Positions 6,125 to 9,909 of a DNA stretch of 9,909 nucleotides are shown here, piece after piece. The DNA is from Clostridiales bacterium (lineage in GTDB: Bacteria > Bacillota_A > Clostridia > Lachnospirales > Lachnospiraceae). The notes beneath the pieces are model-generated. The model saw only the letters and a list, made by a program, of their open reading frames with translations. It was not told where the DNA came from and did not search any database. Position numbers and translations under genes: made by a program. How positions within the stretch are numbered: position 1 is the first letter of the stretch; every line of letters begins with the position of its first letter. The DNA lies in contig JASKJZ010000062.1 in assembly GCA_030154385.1 (NCBI GenBank), positions 1 through 9,909 on the forward strand, given 5' to 3'.

Positions 6125-7420
6125 TTAGCTAAGCTCCGAGAATTCATCCGAAAGCTTATGTATTTTTTGCTTTAAGATATAAATACAATCTTTTTCCTTT
6201 GCCACACCACGCACAATATCCTCTGCTAAAGCCTCGCAGGTAGGAGCGCCACATGCACCGCAGTCAAGCCCAGGAAATTCATTTACTAATTCTTCCACAC
6301 GAGACATTTTTTCGATACTCTCTTTTAGGCTATCTCCAAGCTTAAATACCGGTTCATATTCCACCGCCTTCGTCCAAAATGGATTAATCGACATAAATGC
6401 CTTTCGAAGCGCCTCAACTTTTGGAATATGATTCACAGCGACTGGCATATATTTTATCATTCGCTTTATCTTAACCTGCGCAACATATGGATTTTCCACC
6501 GTAAGTACCCCGCCCACGCATCCAGCACTACAGGCATTTAACTCAATAAACTGAAGATTCGAAAATTTTTCATCCTCCAAATCCTCCAACACACGAATTA
6601 CATTTTCAATGCCATCTGCTGCCAGATAATTTTCGGTTAACAAGCCACTGGCTTCTCCACCGCAGTTTCCCCATCCAATTCCTATCTTTCCTGAAATTGC
6701 AAGATCCTCTATATGATCAACCGCCTCTTTCATATGCCCAAGGAGTACTGGGTAAACGTCTTTAATTGCAAGCACTGCATCAATGTTGCTTTTTTCGATT
6801 CCAAGCGGTGTTCGAACCGCGGATACCTTTGCTGGACAGGGCGATATAAAGAAAATACCAATTTTTTCACTGGGAAGATTCGTAATCTCCATTGCTTTTT
6901 TTCTGGCGAGAGATGCTGCAAGATCAACCGGTGCTTGAATCGGAAGCAGATGCTCCAAAAGATTGGGAAAGCGCACCCGAATTAATCGGACAATCGAAGG
7001 ACAGGCTGTACTGACAAAAGGCCACTTTTCTGGATGTTCCTCCACATATTTTCTTGACATTTCCGATACGAGCTCTGCTGCCCCGCTCACCTCATATACA
7101 TCATCAAATCCCATCCGCTTTAGTGCTGTAAGCACGATATTAACATCATCTAAGTTGTTAAATTGCCCATACAGAGAAGGCGCAGGAAGCGCTACCGTAT
7201 ATTCATAGTCTTTTATAACCGATATCGAATCATAGGTTGCCTTTTTCGCATGATGCGGACAGATACGGATGCATTCTCCACAGTCAATACAAAACTTCTT
7301 TGTGATGCAGGCCTTGCCGTTACGCACACGTATTGCCTGCGTGGGGCACCTCTTGATACAATTGATGCATCCCTTGCAAAGGTCTTCATCCAATTGGACC
7401 GATGTAAAAAACTTGTCCAT
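6125..7420 (-). CDS. [FeFe]-hydrogenase-like protein, putative sensory (group D / HydS-type)
   Basis: Iron-only hydrogenase homologue of 431 residues. An N-terminal ferredoxin domain binds two [4Fe-4S] clusters (C15, C18, C21, C25 and C44, C47, C50, C54). The H-cluster domain keeps all four cysteine ligands: C140 in L1 (STACPS), C195 in L2 (SPCPAK, with K198), and C297 and C301 in L3 (ACSAGCVGG). L1 has Ala139 where productive enzymes have the proton-relay Cys, and L2 has Ser193 in place of Met. A C-terminal Fe-S domain follows (C387, C390, C395, C412, PF04060 type). No PAS domain is present. These changes match slow, putative H2- or redox-sensing hydrogenases. ATG 7420 is preferred to ATG 7456, which overlaps the upstream gene, because AAAGGTG precedes it. 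Its neighbours are an RsbW-like ATPase, DRTGG and PHP proteins, which supports signalling rather than bulk H2 metabolism. H-cluster maturation genes are not in the window. Confidence 0.9.
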   Translation of the reverse strand: MDKFFTSVQLDEDLCKGCINCIKRCPTQAIRVRNGKACITKKFCIDCGECIRICPHHAKKATYDSISVIKDYEYTVALPAPSLYGQFNNLDDVNIVLTALKRMGFDDVYEVSGAAELVSEMSRKYVEEHPEKWPFVSTACPSIVRLIRVRFPNLLEHLLPIQAPVDLAASLARKKAMEITNLPSEKIGIFFISPCPAKVSAVRTPLGIEKSNIDAVLAIKDVYPVLLGHMKEAVDHIEDLAISGKIGIGWGNCGGEASGLLTENYLAADGIENVIRVLEDLEDEKFSNLQFIELNACSAGCVGGVLTVENPYVAQVKIKRMIKYMPVAVNHIPKVEALRKAFMSINPFWTKAVEYEPVFKLGDSLKESIEKMSRVEELVNEFPGLDCGACGAPTCEALAEDIVRGVAKEKDCIYILKQKIHKLSDEFSELS

Positions 7421-7448
7421 ATTACTACACACCTTTCTAGAACAACCA

Positions 7449-7874
7449 TTACGCAAGATATACCTTCATTGTAACAGTAGTGCCTTTACCAATCTCTGTG
7501 TCAATCTTCATCTCATCGGAATATTTCTTCATATTAGGAAGTCCCATGCCGGCTCCAAACCCTAGGGCGCGAATATTATCTGGTGCAGTGGAAAACCCCG
7601 CTTGCATCGCACGCTCTACATCCGCAATCCCAGGTCCGCGATCCTTTAAGCTCATCAGTACTTCCTGCGAAGAAATGACGACATCAATGTCCCCTCCATT
7701 TGCATGAATTACCATGTTGATTTCTCCCTCGTACATCGCAATCGCAACCTTAGTAACAATCGAAGGATTCACTCCCATTTGCTTTAGTTTCTTTTTCACA
7801 TCGCTAGAGGCTTCACCTGCTCTTGTAAAATCCTCTGCCGACACCTCATAGTTTAGTATAATCCGATCAGTCAT
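7449..7874 (-). CDS. RsbW/SpoIIAB-like ATP-binding protein (GHKL ATPase)
   Basis: Cytoplasmic ATPase/kinase-fold protein of 141 residues, the size of anti-sigma-factor serine kinases. The N-box is EGEIN (49-53), G1 is DRGPG (78-82), G2 is GFGAGMGLPNM (105-115) and G3 is GKGTTV (129-134). There is no histidine phospho-acceptor domain, so if it is a kinase its target is another protein. The start at ATG 7874 has GGAGGTG nine bases upstream, and the site lies inside the 3' end of the first DRTGG gene; the two genes overlap by 8 bp (7867-7874), implying coupling. The hydrogenase-like gene begins 28 bp downstream. The likely role is to relay the state of that protein to an unknown partner. No sigma factor or STAS antagonist is visible here, so the partner must lie elsewhere. 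Fold assignment is firm; the pathway is inferred. Confidence 0.88.
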   Translation of the reverse strand: MTDRIILNYEVSAEDFTRAGEASSDVKKKLKQMGVNPSIVTKVAIAMYEGEINMVIHANGGDIDVVISSQEVLMSLKDRGPGIADVERAMQAGFSTAPDNIRALGFGAGMGLPNMKKYSDEMKIDTEIGKGTTVTMKVYLA

Positions 7875-8223
7875 TATATGGTGCACCTCCATGAAGTCCT
7901 TTCTCATACAGCATGCCGCAAGCAGAAAACAAGCGGTGCCCCGTACATAAAATAGGTATTTCTTTTTCCTGTGCCAATGCAATCATCGCATCATCTGGCA
8001 ATTTGCCTCTTACAAATACCACACATACAATGTCCATCATTTCTGCCGTCCGAATTACCTGTGGATTACATAATCCAGTTAATAAAACAGAGTGATCTTT
8101 TACAAAAGCCAACACATCGCTCATCATATCAGAGCCGCAAGCGGTATAGACCTCCCGGTCAAGATGTTCCTCTCCGCATATGACTCTGGCTCCTAAAATA
8201 CTTTGAATGTCATGAATTGTCAT
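7867..8223 (-). CDS. DRTGG-domain protein (first copy)
   Basis: Protein of 118 residues and first gene of the leftward operon. It begins ILGARVICGEEHLDREV (9-25), typical of the start of a DRTGG domain. A small hydrophobic strand follows (SVLLTGL, 45-51), then MDIVCVVFVRGKLPDDAM (63-80) and IPILCTGHRLFSACG (89-103), matching the usual pattern where the last strand ends in a Phe-x-x-Cys/Ala-Gly loop. DRTGG proteins have no known enzyme activity and are thought to bind ligands or partners. The start at ATG 8223 is supported by AAGGAGATGG just upstream; codons extending to 8301 lie over the promoter. It overlaps the ATPase gene by 8 bp. Cys residues are frequent (C17, C29, C52, C67, C93, C102), which may suit a redox context, but no cluster-binding motif can be claimed. 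Confidence 0.8.
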   Translation of the reverse strand: MTIHDIQSILGARVICGEEHLDREVYTACGSDMMSDVLAFVKDHSVLLTGLCNPQVIRTAEMMDIVCVVFVRGKLPDDAMIALAQEKEIPILCTGHRLFSACGMLYEKGLHGGAPYND

Positions 8224-8272
8224 GGTTTTACCATCTCCTTTGGTAATTTCGCTAGTAATCCTATATGAAAAA

Positions 8273-8301
8273 ATTATAACATTGGGCATATTTATTTGCA
8301 A
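8273..8301 (-). promoter_or_regulatory. Sigma-A promoter of the leftward hydrogenase-like operon
   Basis: On the minus strand, TTGCAA (8296-8301, four of six) is followed after 17 bp by TGT-TATAAT (-10 at 8273-8278), an extended perfect -10. The first gene starts 49 bases downstream with a strong ribosome binding site. Confidence 0.7.
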
Positions 8302-8366
8302 TCTAATCTAATAATTAACAAATCTTCTATTTCCATAAAAGTTTCATAGATTTTTTTTTTGGCTTA

Positions 8367-8375
8367 TGCTATAAT
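8367..8375 (+). promoter_or_regulatory. Extended -10 promoter of the rightward NuoE-like operon
   Basis: TGC-TATAAT (8367-8375) is a perfect extended -10 box. No good -35 is seen at 17 bp; a run of ten T residues occupies 8351-8360 instead. The start codon at 8448 is about 72 bases downstream, leaving a leader of roughly 60-65 nt before it. Confidence 0.6.
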
Positions 8376-8447
8376 CTATGTGTTCTGACAAAATCTTATT
8401 TTTAACAAATGAGAGATTATCTTTTTTACTATCAAGGAGGTCTAAAA

Positions 8448-8942
8448 ATGGGTTCACAAACACAGACCGTTCCTTTTAAGGGAACGATGGAGCAGGAAAT
8501 CGCCTTAAAAAATGTTATTGCCGAACATAAAGACGAAAAAGGCGCCCTCATGCCGATCCTGCAAAAAGCACAGGATATCTACGGATATCTTCCAATTGAG
8601 GTGCAGACCATTATTTCTGACGAAATGAAGATTCCGTTGGAAAAGGTGTATGGTGTTGTTACCTTCTATTCACAATTTTCACTTAACCCAAAAGGAAAAT
8701 ATAAAATTAGCGTATGCCTCGGCACCGCTTGTTATGTTAAGGGTTCTGGTGAAATTTTTAACAAATTATCCGAGGTTCTCGGCATTGAAAATGGCGGATG
8801 CACCGTAGATGGAAAGTTTTCTTTGGATGCCTGTCGCTGTATTGGTGCATGTGGTCTGGCTCCAGTTCTTACCATTAACGAAGAAGTGTATGGCCGTCTC
8901 ACCGTAGACGATGTGCAGGACGTATTAGCAAAGTACGCATAA
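8448..8942 (+). CDS. nuoE: NuoE/HydC-like [2Fe-2S] thioredoxin-fold subunit (24 kDa type)
   Basis: Small electron-transfer subunit related to NuoE of complex I and to HydC/HndA of NAD(P)-linked [FeFe] hydrogenases, 164 residues. The N-terminal helical part (20-75) contains the family stretch LMPILQKAQDIYGYLP (34-49) and YGVVTFYSQF (68-77). The thioredoxin-like ferredoxin domain binds [2Fe-2S] through C90, C95 (CLGTACYVKG) and C131, C135 (CIGACGLAP); C129 is extra. ATG 8448 is chosen because AAGGAGG (8434-8440) precedes it by seven bases; the ATG at 8409 has no site and would add 13 unrelated residues. It is transcribed divergently from the sensory-hydrogenase operon, 224 bp apart, and is followed after 26 bp by a GHKL ATPase gene, the usual start of multimeric hydrogenase operons in Clostridia. 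The expected NuoF-like and catalytic partners are not seen downstream. Confidence 0.93.
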   Translation: MGSQTQTVPFKGTMEQEIALKNVIAEHKDEKGALMPILQKAQDIYGYLPIEVQTIISDEMKIPLEKVYGVVTFYSQFSLNPKGKYKISVCLGTACYVKGSGEIFNKLSEVLGIENGGCTVDGKFSLDACRCIGACGLAPVLTINEEVYGRLTVDDVQDVLAKYA

Positions 8943-8968
8943 CAACCGGCTGGTTGGAGGTGATTTTC

Positions 8969-9909
8969 ATGATGCCAGAGCTCTCACTTAATATACTGGA
9001 TGTGGCAGAAAACTCGATTCGTGCTGGCGCTAGTCTTGTGGAAATTTTAGTGCTGGCTGATACCATAAAGGATGTGCTTACCATATCCATTAAAGACAAT
9101 GGATGTGGCATGAGCGCGGAACAGATAAAAAAGGTTGAGGATCCTTTTTTTACCACGCGCACAACTCGAAAGGTCGGACTTGGTATCCCTTTTTTTAAAC
9201 AGGCCGCACTTAGTACGAATGGCAGCTTTACGATCGAGTCAAAACAAAATGAAGGAACCGTCGTGGTTGCTTCCTTTACCTTATCTCACATAGACCGTAT
9301 GCCGCTTGGAGATATTACGAGCACGATTCATATGTTAATAACCTTTCATACACAGACCGATTTTTGTTATACGTATACTTACAATGGCGAAAGCTTTACC
9401 CTTGACACACGCGAATTTAAAGAAGTATTAGATGGACTACCACTGGATACCCCCGAGGTATCTTCCTATATAAAAGAATATCTAACTGAAAATATAAATG
9501 AAGAATTTAAGAAGAAAATCACACTTTTTTTCCACGGTGGCTCTGGAGGGGATATAAGAGATAAAGTAATAGAAAACTTTGATGCAAAAGCAAAAAATAA
9601 GAAAGATGATTATAAAATATTAGTTGCAACAGATGTTCTTTCTGAAGGTGTGAATCTTCACAGGTCTAATATTGTAATTAATTATGACATACCGTGGAAT
9701 CCAACAAGGCTTATGCAAAGGATTGGTAGGATAAACAGGGTTGATACACCATTTGATAAAATCTATACTTTCAATTTTTTCCCTACAAAGCAGTCGGATT
9801 CTGAAATTGAACTTACAAAAATTGCCCGTTCAAAAAGAGAGGCCTTTTTGACCTTGCTTGGTGGTGATGCATCAATTCTTACCGAAGGAGAACCTGTATC
9901 GTCTCACGA
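8969..9909 (+). CDS. GHKL ATPase fused in frame to an SF2 helicase C-terminus (3' partial; probable chimera)
   Basis: The frame opens at ATG 8969 (or ATG 8972) after GGAGGTGAT and runs without a stop to the window edge, 313 codons. Residues 1 to about 170 are a histidine-kinase-type ATPase of the kind found between nuoE and nuoF in clostridial hydrogenase operons: N-box ENSIRAGA (14-21), G1 DNGCGM (43-48), DPFFTTRTTRKVGLG (58-72), then an EGTVV-type G3 and SHIDRMPLGD. From about residue 171 the sequence is instead the RecA-like domain 2 of an SF2/SNF2-type helicase: FFHGGS (187-192), motif V ATDVLSEGVN (220-229), motif VI QRIGRINRVD (250-259). Arginine codons are CGN in all five cases before the switch and AGA/AGG in seven of eight after it. 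Helicase motifs I-III are absent. The two halves belong to unrelated families, so an assembly join or rearrangement is more likely than a true fusion. Confidence 0.75.
   Translation, partial: MMPELSLNILDVAENSIRAGASLVEILVLADTIKDVLTISIKDNGCGMSAEQIKKVEDPFFTTRTTRKVGLGIPFFKQAALSTNGSFTIESKQNEGTVVVASFTLSHIDRMPLGDITSTIHMLITFHTQTDFCYTYTYNGESFTLDTREFKEVLDGLPLDTPEVSSYIKEYLTENINEEFKKKITLFFHGGSGGDIRDKVIENFDAKAKNKKDDYKILVATDVLSEGVNLHRSNIVINYDIPWNPTRLMQRIGRINRVDTPFDKIYTFNFFPTKQSDSEIELTKIARSKREAFLTLLGGDASILTEGEPVSSH
9480..9909 (+). other. Coding fragment of a SNF2-like SF2 helicase, C-terminal domain only
   Basis: This segment carries helicase motif V (DVLSEGVNLH), the NYDIPWNPTRLMQR stretch, motif VI (GRINRVD) and the following FNFFP element. 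They resemble large SNF2-family helicases with an N-terminal phospholipase-D-like domain that often sit near restriction or phage-defence genes. Only the second RecA lobe and the beginning of the next region are present, still open at the window end. Base composition is more AT-rich and arginine codons differ from the sequence to the left. The exact left border cannot be fixed because the ATPase tail and helicase sequence merge around EYLTENINEE (170-179). Confidence 0.65.

Noticed and set aside
5733..6128. 131-codon + strand open frame
   Set aside because: It is antisense to the DRTGG and PHP genes, whose motifs and ribosome binding sites are convincing; its own sequence is Ser/Phe-rich without family features.
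8304..8321. Possible full Rex operator (TTGTTAA-N4-TTAACAA)
   Set aside because: Only the TTAACAA half is present; the other half matches about three of seven bases.
1..9909. CRISPR arrays, tRNA or rRNA genes, complete insertion sequences
   Set aside because: No spaced direct repeats, no cloverleaf-like sequence, and no transposase motifs or terminal inverted repeats were seen on either strand.

Overview
The window looks like chromosomal DNA from a low-GC Gram-positive anaerobe of the Clostridia, most likely Lachnospiraceae or a close relative. The basis is strong AGGAGG-type ribosome binding sites, sigma-A promoters of the extended -10 kind, a DnaD-family replication protein beside a DnaI/DnaC-type helicase loader, a long-form PRPP synthetase, and a putative sensory [FeFe]-hydrogenase locus. 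Taxonomy is inferred from gene content only.

Left part (1-5055, + strand): murC (peptidoglycan precursor synthesis) ends in a hairpin terminator. The terminator lies inside a 207-bp intergenic region carrying an array of DnaA boxes in two clusters (three perfect TTATCCACA sites plus near matches, several abutting at exact 9-bp steps). Downstream, under an extended -10 promoter, come a DnaD/DnaB-like replication protein and a DnaI/DnaC-like AAA+ helicase loader. The layout suggests that DnaA controls the helicase-loading genes, or that the site titrates DnaA. A PRPP synthetase (prs) with its own promoter follows, and a bidirectional terminator separates it from the converging right-hand operon.

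Right part (5056-8942): two divergent transcription units share a 224-bp control region. The leftward operon encodes a DRTGG-domain protein, an RsbW/SpoIIAB-like ATPase, a 431-residue [FeFe]-hydrogenase-like protein, a second DRTGG protein (TTG start) and a PHP-domain protein. In the hydrogenase-like protein all four H-cluster cysteines are present, but the proton-relay cysteine is Ala and the L2 Met is Ser. It has a C-terminal extra Fe-S domain and no PAS domain, which matches putative sensory (group D / HydS-type) enzymes. Together the operon reads as a redox or H2-sensing signalling module. The rightward unit begins with a NuoE/HydC-like [2Fe-2S] subunit and a histidine-kinase-type ATPase, normally the start of an electron-bifurcating hydrogenase operon.

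Right edge (about 9475-9909): the ATPase frame continues without a stop into the C-terminal half of an SF2 (SNF2-like) helicase whose motifs V and VI are intact, with an abrupt change in arginine codon use. The NuoF and catalytic hydrogenase genes expected here are absent. This is either an assembly chimera, a real rearrangement bringing in part of a defence-type helicase, or, least likely, a true fusion. The frame is still open at the end of the window.
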